Below are positions 32,665 to 42,630 of a stretch of 64,000 nucleotides of DNA, piece after piece. Location of the stretch: the NCBI RefSeq assembly GCF_963678635.1, contig NC_087064.1, positions 12,138,819 through 12,202,818 of the forward strand, read 5' to 3'. Origin of the DNA: Symsagittifera roscoffensis (lineage: Eukaryota > Xenacoelomorpha > Acoela > Convolutidae). The translations under genes were made by a program, and so were the position numbers. The notes beneath the pieces were generated by a model that saw only the letters and a list, made by a program, of their open reading frames with translations, had not been told where the DNA came from and did not search any database. Each line of letters begins with the position of its first letter. Position 1 is the stretch's first letter.

Positions 32665-34266
32665 GTAAGTTTTGATTATTTGTCTTATAAGTATTTGTCG
32701 AAAAAACTCATTATAGACAAGACTTGAGCTGTATGAAGGATCTTCTATGAAAACCAAATACAGAATAGATCTTTCTCTTGTCAAACTTTTCTCCGAAATT
32801 GCATTTTTTTTTTGCAGCTAGCCAATCAATAATCCTGCTCAGTCCATGATCAACTGCAAATTTCGGTACTCGTCTAGAAGTATGGCCCTGTGAACATTCA
32901 ATCGTCACCCTGTGCTTGATTTTTTTGGTAAAATACTAAGAAGTGACTCAATTTGATCTCATAGAGTGACTTTGTGATCTCCATAATGTATAGAAAGGGG
33001 GAAAGCTGGCCAGTTTTTTGACCACCCCGATAAAAAATGTTTTGAAAAAGTTAGTCAAGAAAAAATATTTTGAAAAACTTCAATCAGGAGAAAAAATGTT
33101 GGCAGCTACGTAGTACGCATAGAACTTCCTGATCTCAGCTATTTTTGCAACAAAATTAAGACTGTTTGTATCAGGGCAAAAATAGGTCTCAAATAGATTT
33201 TCCAGTAAAGACTAAAAATTTTGAATTTTTGAACTTTGATTTTTCCATCAATAGACACTATCAATTATTCAGTGATGAAAACTTTATCTTAAAGGAAAAT
33301 AATTTGCACAAAAAAAAACAATTTGCTTGCCTCGATTCAATTGATTTTATGCCATGATTTTAAGTTTTCGCCTTTTTGAAAAATTCGATTTAACGCTTTC
33401 AGCATCATTGATGAGTTCTTAAAAACTCAAAGAATTTAATCCAAGATTGTGTCAAAATTGATTAAATTCCTTATACAAATTACACCAAGCAGAAAAAAAT
33501 AGCAACAATAATTTTTTTGAGGAGTCTCTTAAAACTTTGGACGTGAAAGTTTCTGCAAATAGGTAAACAGAATTTTTCGCGTTATTTGAAGCGATAAAAG
33601 CTTAAAAATGGTTTCATTGTTTTGAGTCACAAAAAGTAACAGAATAAATAAACTTGCGATAGTTCAATTTTGACTCTTCAATTAAACCCACTGGGAAACA
33701 TTTTCAAAAATAACTGGAAGATATGGATGCCCTGATTTCCATGGGTTCATTTGGTACAAATATAGCGCGTGCAAATTCCATTTTCTCATCAGCTCGTAGC
33801 CAATGCGACAAAAATTCTGCTAAAAATTGATTTAATTTGAGTTGAGGCACGATAATTTTTTAGTGGGTGATATCTTCACCAGGGAATAAACTTTTTTTGC
33901 TTAACACTGTTATTTCGACCGCTGATAGAAAATACCTCAAACTAAAAGTTTTTTATTAAAGAAATCATTAGAAAATAAACATTTTCTCTTTTAAATTTGA
34001 TATTTGATCGCTCTACTTGGTCTGATTAAAAAAAAACACCGCAAGTCTAAATTATTAGTTTTTTCCTTCAATAGTGGGAAGAAATAAAACAAAATTAAAA
34101 ATCTTTTTTCCAACAAAAATTGAAACTTAATTTCATTTTTAAAATTTTTTTTCATGACTTCTGCAGTCCCTGTATGTGAAATAGAGTTCCTTACTTGCTT
34201 ACTCTTGCTCTTCGTTATTCGAAACACTATTACCGGTCTTCATGTAACAATCATTTCCAATTTTAG
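32665..34266 (+). other. intron 1 of the unidentified host gene
   Basis: AT-rich intron from GTAAGT to CCAATTTTAG. Many T- and A-runs. I see no gene, tRNA or clear repeat in it. Confidence 0.6.
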
Positions 34267-34326
34267 TGTTCTCATATGCGATGGAGACCACAAAGTGACC
34301 ACCTACAACCCTCCTGCCGATCTGAG
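34267..34326 (+). CDS. unidentified host gene, exon 2
   Basis: A 60-base exon between CCAATTTTAG and a weak donor AG|GTCCAA. It reads VLICDGDHKVTTYNPPADL with one base contributed to the codon before and two to the codon after, matching exon 1 and exon 3 exactly. Small but supported by phase on both sides. Confidence 0.65.
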
Positions 34327-34477
34327 GTCCAATTTTATTAGCCAATTTGTAATTACACATTGCGTTAATCTAAATCTATCTTGCAAAAAAATACCGTCAA
34401 CCTCGGGCGCTTAGATATCAATTTGAATATCACATACTTTTTTGCTATTGGAACTCGTAACTTAAGCTAATTTAAGA

Positions 34478-34700
34478 CGGTTCAGCCACAAGGGAGAGGA
34501 CCACCATACAAGCTGTTCAGCTCTTCACGAAGAAACGGTGTTGTGCCCCTGTTTAAGATCTTCTTGCAGTTTTTGGTTATCTTGTTGGGATTGGTAATGT
34601 TGATTCACCCTCCAACAACGAGTACGGATCATGATGGGCCTCGAACATCCGCCTTTTCGATTGAGAGGCAGAGACGTAACCACTTCACCACCACTCCACT
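34478..34700 (-). repeat. tRNA-derived SINE, copy 1 (reverse)
   Basis: On the - strand the 5' end has a pol III A-box-like GTGAAGTGGTTACG and a B box ATGTTCGAGGCCC ~40 bases apart, then a ~150-base body containing AGATCTTAAACAGGGGCACAAC. It matches 37,554-37,750 in the opposite orientation. Confidence 0.7.
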
Positions 34701-35259
34701 AAGTAAGCACCAAAATCCACGGTATATCCAAAACGTTTTTAAAAAATTCAAAAAAATTCAAAAAAAAATTCAAAAGTCTAAATTTTGACCTTTCACAAAA
34801 ATCAACAAAACTTACTCTTTAAGGGTTTTGCTCTGAGTGTCACGACTGCACTTAAACGTCCGTTGAGTAGTGTTCAATTTAGAAAATTTGTTAAAAAAAA
34901 AGGACAGTTTGTTTTGAAAACCTTGCCCTACACGCTATTTAGAGAACAAAGTGATATAGGTTGCAAATGCTAACGCTTTGAGTGAATGAACTAGCGTGCC
35001 TTTATTCGCCTCTTTTCCTTAATCCCGATTCTGATTGCTTAACACTTGCGAGAGCAAACGCCTTGTAATTTGGAACTAGAATTTTTTACCGTAAACAATT
35101 TTTTTAACACATTCTTCTAATTATTCTTTTTCTTTCCTTATAACATAGACCAACGCCGTCGTTTTTTCAGTAACAAATTCGCCGCTAACGCCATTGCTTT
35201 TGCATCTTAAAGTCTGGAGTTCGAGTCTAAACCCGACAAAAATTTTTTTCAGGATGTAT
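34701..35259 (+). other. intron 2, part without recognisable features
   Basis: AT-rich sequence. An AATTCAAAAA-type run lies at ~34,740-34,780. A short stretch at 35,205-35,235 (TCTGGAGTTCGAGTCTAAAC) resembles an isolated pol III B box but has no convincing A box with it. No gene seen. Confidence 0.4.
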
Positions 35260-35850
35260 GCCATTGACATTTTTTTTGGTTAAAATTGACCTGTCGGGAT
35301 TTCGTTTGCCTGGAGTTTTGTCAGCTAATCTGCCACATCACGGACTTCGCTTTTGTTGTAAGGTAAGCAACTTTCATTGCCGTTGCAGTTGCAAGTGCAA
35401 ATGTTGTTCATTCTAATTTCAGATGGGAATTGGAAGATTTTAATGATTATTATGTTTTACAAAACAACTTTTTTTGGTTCAAATGGTTTCTGCTCTTAGT
35501 TTGTCGGCTAAACTGCCATATCCTGGATTTAGCTTGTGCTGTTAACCACTAACACTGCAGTTGCAGTGTTGTTCATTATATTTTCAGGGGAACTTGAAAT
35601 AATTTTTAGAAAAAAAAGTTCCTAAATCTTTTTTGTTCGGTTCAACTGGTGACAGATCGAAAAGTGTCGACCTAGTTGCCATATCGCTGATTTATTTGTG
35701 CTCTGAGGCACTTTCGTTTTTGCAAGTGCAAGTGTTGTTCATTGTAGTTCCGGATGGGTGGTTAAACTAAATTGAGTTTTTTTTTACAAAATTGTCTTTT
35801 GTCTCGGCTCAACTTGTGTCTGTTCAAAGATTGTCGGTTTTGTTTCCCCT
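35260..35850 (+). repeat. diverged ~190-bp tandem repeat, about three units
   Basis: Units share TTGCAAGTGCAAGTGTTGTTCATT-like cores at about 35,385-35,412, 35,560-35,582 and 35,720-35,745, each followed by a TTTCAGGG/CGGATGGG segment and a TTTTTTGGTTCAA segment. The core contains the direct hexamer GCAAGTGCAAGT. Confidence 0.6.
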
Positions 35851-35879
35851 TTGTATGTTTTGTTTCAATGATACTATTA

Positions 35880-36353
35880 TAGTGCTGATTTAAATTAACC
35901 GGACAAAACGAGTTAAAGTTGAAATTTAATAAGCAAATTGCAAAACGTTTTAAAAAGTTGTTAAATAAAAAAGTTGGTATTTTATATAGTAAAAACGACC
36001 TTCTTTGTCTATCAAACAAAAATAAATTAATTATACAATGTGTTGGAGATTATACCCTTCTTAAAGTTTGTTGGGCTACGTAAGGGATTCACTTTGATAT
36101 AATTATGTCTGTGATCGACTGGGTGTTTTTGGCGTAATTTTTGATTACCTAAAAAAAGCCAAAACAAACCATTTTTGGGGTAAAATTGTGGGCCCAACTT
36201 TCGCAAAACAAAATACACCATACTAATTCTGCTAAAATTTCAAGCAAGTTTTGTCTTCATAACTTTTAACCTAAACTCAACCCAATTTGAAAAAAAACGC
36301 GTTTTAAATTTCAAGTTTAACGCGTTTTGTCCGGTTAATTTAAATCAGCATTG
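35880..36353. mobile_element. Tc1/mariner-like MITE (non-autonomous)
   Basis: 474 bp flanked by TA on both sides. Terminal inverted repeats of about 45 bp start TARTGCTGATTTAAATTAACC and continue GGACAAAACG, with few mismatches between ends. TGCTGATTT-type termini after a TA target fit the Tc1 group. No transposase is encoded; the interior is AT-rich with no coding frame of note. Confidence 0.7.
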
Positions 36354-36739
36354 TATATTCAATGTCTGGCATGTTTGCCTGGTTTGATTTCTATCGAAAA
36401 GTTAAATTCTTCATTTTTTCGACTTCTCATGTGTTTTGTATGTGTTGCATCGCAAGTGGCGCGTGTTGAAAATTTGGCGCGTGTTGTGGCTTGTGTCGCC
36501 TCTTGGTTGTAAATTTGATTGTAACCTTCAATTTTGAAAAATTTAGTTTTTTCTTTGCTCAAAAGGGTTATTTGTCTCGAAAGTTTTCTGCCTATGTCAC
36601 ATCAAACAGGTTGCCACATATTTAATCGTTTGAAATGTGAATTTTTTTTTCATAAACGCACCTGCCGCGGGGAACTTGTTATTTTGAAATTCAGAAAATT
36701 TTAACGATCAAACTTCAACGCCATTCTTGGGCACTTTTT

Positions 36740-36955
36740 GAAAATCGCGCGCGCTCCCGTGTTTTCATCGCGTGCTACCCTTCAAAATTAGTATATATTG
36801 GCGCTGAAGGCGCCGGTAGACAATTTCAGGGTTGATCAGCCGAAAAAAACTCATAAAAAATAGTAAGCTCCCCTTTGGTTGGTGAGGGGGTCGAATCCCT
36901 GAGGAGAAAACATCCTCCCAGCCCTGAATCCGCCCGTGATGACCTGACAACAACA
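36740..36955 (-). repeat. hAT-like non-autonomous repeat, copy 1 (reverse)
   Basis: On the - strand it starts CACGGGCGGATTCAGGGCTG, similar to common hAT MITE ends with a CAGGGGCGGATCCAG-type terminus. It contains GCGCCAATATATACTAATTTT and an adjacent CGCGATGAAAACACGGGAGCGCGCG segment. A related copy is at 50,460-50,605. No terminal duplication could be assigned. Confidence 0.4.
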
Positions 36956-37553
36956 TTTTTTAATTCGCCCAATCATTATCGGCATAATAACTTTTTTGTT
37001 ATTTTGGTTTCAATAGTAATCCTGGCTGCCAATAGTTTTCATGAAATTGTTTCCTCAAACTAAACTTCATTCAAGACAAATTAAGATAAACGTTTGTACA
37101 TTTTAGAAGAATTAGGTTTTGAATTTTTACCAGCTGCTTTTTTGATTTGGTCACTTTCGTCACATTTTCTGTCGACTAGCCTGCCAAAATTGGTGTGTAC
37201 TGTATCGGTAGCAGCGCAAAGCTTTGCTTCGTATCTGGTTTAAACTTAGAGCTAAGGTAAATCTAGGGCTTGAACTCGGTAAAAAATTTGGACTAATTTT
37301 GTGAAATGTTTGGCGCCCTGACACAATCCCTTAAAAAGTGTTTTAAGCTTGCTGTTTGTATTCGTCTTGAATGTTCCAAGAATTTTTTTCTGAAACGCTT
37401 TTTTTGGTTAATCAGCTCTCATTGTTGCACTGTTCAGGAAAAGTTACCCCGTAATCTCAAACTCTTGAAGATAGACCATTTAAAAGAGTTGTCAAAAAAT
37501 TACCTGTTTTTGAAACATCATCCCATGGCAGCACAGATTGTTTTGAAATTTTG

Positions 37554-37750
37554 TGGGCGGTTGTAAAGTGGTTAATTACCCGCCTCTCAATCGAAAGGTA
37601 GGATGCTCGAGACCTACCATGATCCCTGTTCGTTGATCGAGGGTGAGACAATATTACCAAGCTCAGGGAAAAAAAGGCATGTAGATCTTAAACAGAGGCA
37701 CAACAGTGGTTCTCCGCGAAGAGCTCAACAGTTTATATGTTGCTCTTTCC
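37554..37750 (+). repeat. tRNA-derived SINE, copy 2 (forward)
   Basis: A-box-like TAAAGTGGTTAATTACCCGCC, B-box ATGCTCGAGACCTAC, and a body with AGATCTTAAACAGAGGCACAAC. Same family as 34,478-34,700, with ~25% visible divergence. It ends ~140 bases before exon 3 of the host gene. Confidence 0.7.
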
Positions 37751-37889
37751 TTTTGGATGAATCGTTCTAACCCAAACAAAGTTGTTCAATTTTCGTTTGT
37801 CCAATTATGTCCCAACCATTTTCCCCTCCCCCAATTATTTGCAGCCTAGACTCCATTGATGTTAATGCAACTGTGTTTGGTTTGATCAG

Positions 37890-38077
37890 ATGTGTGGCCA
37901 TCTGCACAGACTACCCCTTCCTGTACACCCTGCAGGAGGCCCTACTCCCCCACTTCACCTCCTACTCCCCCATCTGCAACAACCTCGCCCACTGTCCCCT
38001 CTCGGTGGAGATCAATGTATCCAAGAGTGGCTTCCAGATGGAACAGAAGAGACACGCACAGCTGGCCAAGATACTGC
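37890..38077 (+). CDS. unidentified host gene, exon 3
   Basis: Acceptor TTTGATCAG|A, donor C|GTTAGC. 188 bases, phases 1 and 1, consistent with both neighbours. Reads CVAICTDYPFLYTLQEALL and then LSVEINVSKSGFQMEQKRHA. Strongly GC-rich in third positions compared with its introns. Function unknown. Confidence 0.8.
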
Positions 38078-38345
38078 GTTAGCTCACTTCCCTTCTTATT
38101 AGCAAAACGGACTTGAATTTTTTTCTAAAAAAGATTATTGACTTGAATAAAATTTTACTTATCGAACAAACTATCGCAAAAGGTTCAAACAGAATGATGA
38201 AAAATCTAAATATCCGAAAAGTATCCGATAAATATTACAAACTATCTATCTCTCAAAATATCGTTCAATAAAAAAGAAGCTGTTTCTAAACGGAGTAAGT
38301 AGTTAGCACGTAATTAGTGCATTAAAAGCATATTATGCATGCTAG

Positions 38346-38541
38346 AGAGTCCTCCCGAGGAGTTGAATCTGGAGACGCAGTGGCTGAGCAAGATGCAAAG
38401 ATCCTTCTCCATCATGATAGTCCAACTGGACTCCTCCGCCCCTTCAGAGGGGGGACTGCTCTCCCGGGCTGAGCTGACTAATCTGGTGGGCAATCTGGAG
38501 AGACTTAGGGACACTCTGGACAACACGGGGAAGGCCAGCAA
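38346..38541 (+). CDS. unidentified host gene, exon 4
   Basis: Acceptor ATGCTAG|AG, donor AA|GTTAGC. 196 bases. It encodes SPPEELNLETQWLSKMQRSF and then a Ser/Gly loop and the helix LTNLVGNLERLRDTLDNTGK. Phase agrees with exon 3 (one base) and exon 5 (two bases). A downstream GTAAGA at ~38,597 is an alternative donor but would add AT-rich residues. Confidence 0.8.
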
Positions 38542-38858
38542 GTTAGCATCAGGGGATTCTCAGCTGATAATCACAACTTTTTTTCAAATTTGCCAGTAAG
38601 AGATCCAAAAGATGCACGTTAAATTAAAATCATAATTTTTTTTGTATTATAACTGCTTTGGCAGGTTTATTATGTTAAAGCTATAAACCTAAAGTTCCGG
38701 CAGTGTTCATTTGGAGAAATTTTTTATCGTAACCTTGACAGCATCAACGAAGCAGTATATATGTTGCTCGCATGTGTGTTATAATTGATTGCCTATTTTT
38801 TCCGTGTTTTTTTATTAAGATAATATTACATATTATGGCTGTGTTTGTCTGCTCACAG

Positions 38859-38952
38859 GCCTCTAGTGATTGTGATTACGGGGGAGAAGATGGGCACGTC
38901 TAAGGCCATGAACACGATGCAGATGTTCAGAACACTCTCCGAGAAGGACAAT
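38859..38952 (+). CDS. unidentified host gene, exon 5
   Basis: Acceptor TGCTCACAG|G, donor AAT|GTCAGA. 94 bases. Reads PLVIVTGEKMGTSKAMNTMQ and then MFRTLSEKDN. The VIVTGEKMGTSKA stretch is glycine-containing and loosely loop-like, but it is not a canonical P-loop. Ends in phase 0. Confidence 0.75.
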
Positions 38953-39277
38953 GTCAGACTGTGTCCCATTTTCACCACAGACACTACAGACACTCAACAG
39001 GAATAAATGCATACATGCATGCACATACATTCAGACACAGACTTTGCTATACGATCGATTTATGCAATGTTGTTTACCATTGCGATAAGCAAGAGTATTG
39101 CTTGAAAAAATTGAAGCGATTTGTATTCTTTCTGCAGATCACTCCCTCCACTTGACAGTGCAAAGTTATAATAAGTTAAGTATGGACACAGGGGATATTT
39201 TACTTGAACGTTTTGCAAAAAGCGGACTATTGTATGTGTATGTAAGTATGTCATGCTCCTGTTGATTCCCTGATTAG

Positions 39278-39411
39278 GCCAATGTGCAGGTGACTTTACA
39301 GAATGTGTTTGTGGACGTGGTCAGGAGATTCATACTGCCCAAATTGAAGTATGCGGCCATAGAGGCCATAGAGAGACAAGTGGAGATAGAGGAGCAACCC
39401 TCGCCACCTCC
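39278..39411 (+). CDS. unidentified host gene, exon 6
   Basis: Acceptor CTGATTAG|G at 39,277 or GTGCAG|G at 39,289; both keep phase 0, so a 4-residue alternative is possible. Encodes VTLQNVFVDVVRRFILPKLK, then the helix YAAIEAIERQVEIEEQ and PSPP. Donor CC|GTGAGC in phase 2. Confidence 0.8.
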
Positions 39412-39635
39412 GTGAGCTCTTTTACAAGCTATGATTTTGCGAATCGGACTTACAAAAATTTTAACATAACAAAGCGCACCAAAACTTTTTTCAAAAGTCG
39501 GTCATAAATCTAGATACTAATGCTCTGAAACCGTAAAAACTAAAGTTTTTGAGCATTTTGAACAAAAGCTATTCCAATAACTCAAATTTTCAAAAAAAAG
39601 ACCGTAAAATCTTCAGCCTGTTTTTGTTGATAAAT

Positions 39636-39815
39636 AGCTACAGTGATCCCAAAGATAAATTTTAAAGTGAATAGCTAAATAGCTATTCAACTAAATAGCT
39701 AAACTGATGCCCCTCAAAATAGATTTCCTCTAATAGCTAAAATGATGCCCCCCCCCCCCCCCCTCATATAAACAGCTAAATGGAAGCCCCTCAAAAAATA
39801 GCTAAATTAAAGCTG
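39636..39815 (+). repeat. degenerate AATAGCTAAA tandem repeat with a C16 run
   Basis: About four to six ~35-45 base units of the form AATAGCTAAATGATGCCCCTC. In one unit the C4 has expanded to 16 C (39,748-39,763). Confidence 0.75.
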
Positions 39816-39870
39816 CATTTGTTTTACAATTTTCAAGAGTTTTTCTCATCTACCTTTTCTGGCCACTTCA

Positions 39871-40218
39871 TCAGAGATCTGCATATCGACACCTTCTGAA
39901 ATCCGCAAATTTATTTTCTGATGGGGTCTCCCAGAAATCGATTCCCAGGTTTTCGAACTCAATTTCTGACCAAGCGTCTCTGTACCCATTACAAAGGCTT
40001 CCGTTTGTTCGGCACTCTAACATGACACCCGTTAAAAAGACATCAGTTTTTTTTCTCTTTCTGCGCCTGTTTGGAAAGCCTCCCTTTTTCAGTTGATTCA
40101 GGCTCCTGGCAGAAACTAGTTGTTCCCTTTCACTCTCTTCTGTTTCCTGTAAAGATTCTGTCTGTGCTACTGAATTTTGCTCTTTCGTGACTGACTTTCC
40201 TGAGCGTTTTCTAGGCAT
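39871..40218 (-). CDS. hypothetical 115-aa Lys/Arg-rich ORF
   Basis: ATG at 40,218, stop at 39,871. Ser/Glu/Gln-rich start, then RRRKRKK (nuclear-localisation-like) and a C-terminal half with WSEIEFENLGIDFWE. No splice signals assigned and no neighbour on this strand. It could be a relic of a transposon protein, a small gene, or chance. Low confidence. Confidence 0.25.
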   Translation of the reverse strand: MPRKRSGKSVTKEQNSVAQTESLQETEESEREQLVSARSLNQLKKGGFPNRRRKRKKTDVFLTGVMLECRTNGSLCNGYRDAWSEIEFENLGIDFWETPSENKFADFRRCRYADL

Positions 40219-41373
40219 CGTGGCTGAACATGCGACAATCGGTTCAGGTTCCTCCCCATATTCTGTCCAACACGGTTTCTGACTTTGACTCTTGCACGGG
40301 ATCTGGTGTCTGCTGCTGGTTCCCTGGGCGGCGGCACAAAATTAGGCTGCCTCAAACTGTATGTTTTGTATTGCCTGACATAAATTTCTGCCTGAAACTC
40401 GACCAAAAGTCCCAACACAACAAAAAATTTTTAAATTCGCTCAACTCGGTTCTGTTAAAATTTGAGTTTTTTGGCCAAAAACGGCTTTGGTTTGACCGTC
40501 TCGACTTTAGACTGTTTGCTAATTTTTATTCGACCCAGCTCAGTTATGCTTCAATTTTCTCCCTTCAAAATAGATAAGTTTCGACCTTCTTGACCGACCG
40601 AAGAAATCACTTTAATTAACTCACGCCAGCTTAGAAATATTGATAGACGCCACCAATTTTTATCATAATCATGACATAGTACCTTGCACATAATGTACAC
40701 AATTTCTCTTTTTATGTGTTTCTATAAATTTCGATGTTCTCGCCCTATGTTTCGACTGATTCTCAACTGTTGCTTTGTCTGCCTTTGACCTATCTTTGGC
40801 CTTTCTTGGCCAAACTTGGGTTGGTTTCGTTTATGCTTGCCATATGTAACATTTTTCTTAACGCAAAATCATTTTTGTTCCGACTTTCGATACGAAAGTA
40901 ACGGAATATTTGTGCTCGGGGTGGGTTTTTTTTCTTCAGACAAAATTCGACTTTTTAACTAGCCATTTTAGACGAATTTTTTTAATATCATTCGAAAGCC
41001 ATTGTTGTCCTGAGCTTAAATTTGAAAAGATATTTCACCTGTGATCTTTTTTCGTAAAGTTATTGGGATTTAAAGATTGGCATTTTGGCCAATTTGGGAC
41101 AATTAACGCGCGATATATTTCGCGCTATTAACGCGTAAGCGGAGATTTAAGCCGTCTTAGAAATTGTTCCAAATTGGTTGAACGAAGCTTATTTGCCATA
41201 ATTGATTTGTTACAAGGAGCGAAATCTATCCTTTTGTACTTTATATGGCATGTGGGGGGATGATTTTTCATAAAAATTTTCAAATTTTAGAATTTTTTTT
41301 TTCATTTCGTTTTATTTCATTGAGTTTTTTAATGTTATTAAAGCTCCATAAATCTTAAAAGACAGTCGGAACA

Positions 41374-41392
41374 ATCAGGGCTTCGCCCTGAT
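41374..41392 (+). repeat. 8-bp-stem hairpin upstream of the LINE
   Basis: ATCAGGGC TTC GCCCTGAT, a perfect stem of 8 with a 3-base loop, ~210 bases before LINE ORF1. Possibly in the LINE 5' UTR. Confidence 0.6.
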
Positions 41393-41604
41393 GCGAGCAG
41401 TCTTGTGTTACTTTGTTTTCACACCTTAAAATATTCAGTCGATTGCCTATGTTCAGTCGCATAATTGCACCTGCTCTACTTTTAAAGTCAAAATTTAAGC
41501 CAATTTCCTCGAATCGGCGATCAAAGCAATCGAATTCAATGAACAGTCGGTTCTAATTTTTTCGCTTACGCTTTCAACCAAAACAAAAAATTGAAACTTT
41601 AAAA

Positions 41605-42402
41605 ATGACGTCTGAATTTATTTCAAAGTTTGAAACGGTAAAAGATTCCCTTGATTCTAAAACAAAGGACTTATTTGAAAGCCTCGTTATCTGCCTGCAG
41701 GGAAAAGACTCTAAAATTAAGAACCTATCAAATCGTGTGAATTATCTTGAAGTTAAAGTTAACGAATTGGAGAGATATTCGTCTAAAGACTGCGTTATAA
41801 TTCAAAACTTACCAATGCTTCATGGAAACATTAATCGGGATGTACTGGATTTATTCAACAATATTTTGGGACTTGATGTATCGGATTACGACTTGAAGGC
41901 GTGCCATCCCCTGGGTATCGTGAGTAGGAACCAGAAAACGTCTGTGATTGTAAAGTTTGTGTATTTTGAGACAAAAAATAGAGTTTACGGGAGGAAAAAA
42001 TTTTTGAAAAATGTATTAAACCCGGTGAATAAAGAACCTGTATATATTACGGAACGGCTGACAAAACGATACTCTGATTTATTCGACTACTCTAGAGGGC
42101 TGGGAATGTATACTATGACGTATAACTGTATCCCCCAAGTTCTTATTGCAAATGATAATGGTGGTTTCCGCAGACATAATCTTATAGATGAAAAAGATGC
42201 TGATGAATTATTCGCGCGAAAAAATCCTTTGCTTTTAAAATTGAATGCTCGGGGAATCAATTCTACTGTAAGACCGCAGTTTAATATGACAAAATCTGGA
42301 CGAAACACTCTTCTTGGAAAAACTCGCGATGATTCTCTGAAAAGAGGTCGACAAATATCACCAGATCTGGACAATAAACTTATGACTGAACTTGCTCAAT
42401 AA
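41605..42402 (+). CDS. LINE ORF1 protein (coiled coil, RNA-binding-like)
   Basis: 265 codons, intact, ATG 41,605 to TAA 42,400. Residues ~30-60 form a heptad-like coiled coil (IKNLSNRVNYLEVKVNELER). A middle domain of ~90 residues (CVIIQNLPM to SVIVKFVYFETKNRVYG) looks like an RRM-type fold. A basic, Arg/Lys-rich C-terminus follows (TKSGRNTLLGKTRDD). This is the normal layout for ORF1 of CR1/jockey-group LINEs, whose product binds element RNA. The downstream ORF2 is in the same reading frame, separated by TAA codons at 42,400 and 42,553. Confidence 0.75.
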   Translation: MTSEFISKFETVKDSLDSKTKDLFESLVICLQGKDSKIKNLSNRVNYLEVKVNELERYSSKDCVIIQNLPMLHGNINRDVLDLFNNILGLDVSDYDLKACHPLGIVSRNQKTSVIVKFVYFETKNRVYGRKKFLKNVLNPVNKEPVYITERLTKRYSDLFDYSRGLGMYTMTYNCIPQVLIANDNGGFRRHNLIDEKDADELFARKNPLLLKLNARGINSTVRPQFNMTKSGRNTLLGKTRDDSLKRGRQISPDLDNKLMTELAQ

Positions 42403-42630
42403 ACATCTGATCCAGTTGGGTTATTCAATTACGTTCAAACTTTACAAAGGGACTCTCCTGATGCTAAACAAGTCTACCATGGGAATAAAAATGACGTCAT
42501 GGAAACCATTGCAAGTAGTGTTGCGTTACCAAGCGTTGACACTATATCAAACTAATCCACTTTAGTTTCTTTTGATTTGCCGTATTCTGGTTTCACGTTT
42601 AACCTAGTCGCACTCGAAATAGAAGGGAAA

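Larger units (their letters stand above)
39412..41371 (+). other. last intron of the host gene, part before the LINE
   Basis: AT-rich. Contains the AATAGCTAAA tandem repeat with poly-C (39,636-39,815), an open frame on the - strand (39,871-40,218), and a short dyad-rich block TTAACGCGCGATATATTTCG near 41,102 in which TTAACGCG recurs ~30 bases later. No host exon seen. Confidence 0.5.

Noticed and set aside
35205-35240. Isolated tRNA-like B box
   Set aside because: AGTTCGAGTCTAAAC looks like a B box but the preceding ~60 bases do not fold into a tRNA.
38597-38602. GTAAGA as the donor of host exon 4
   Set aside because: Phase-compatible, but it would add a lower-complexity AT-rich stretch; the GTTAGC site at 38,542 ends where GC-rich coding character ends.
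39748-39763. CRISPR or structured array near the poly-C run
   Set aside because: It is a simple degenerate minisatellite; no repeat-spacer pattern, and the genome is eukaryotic.
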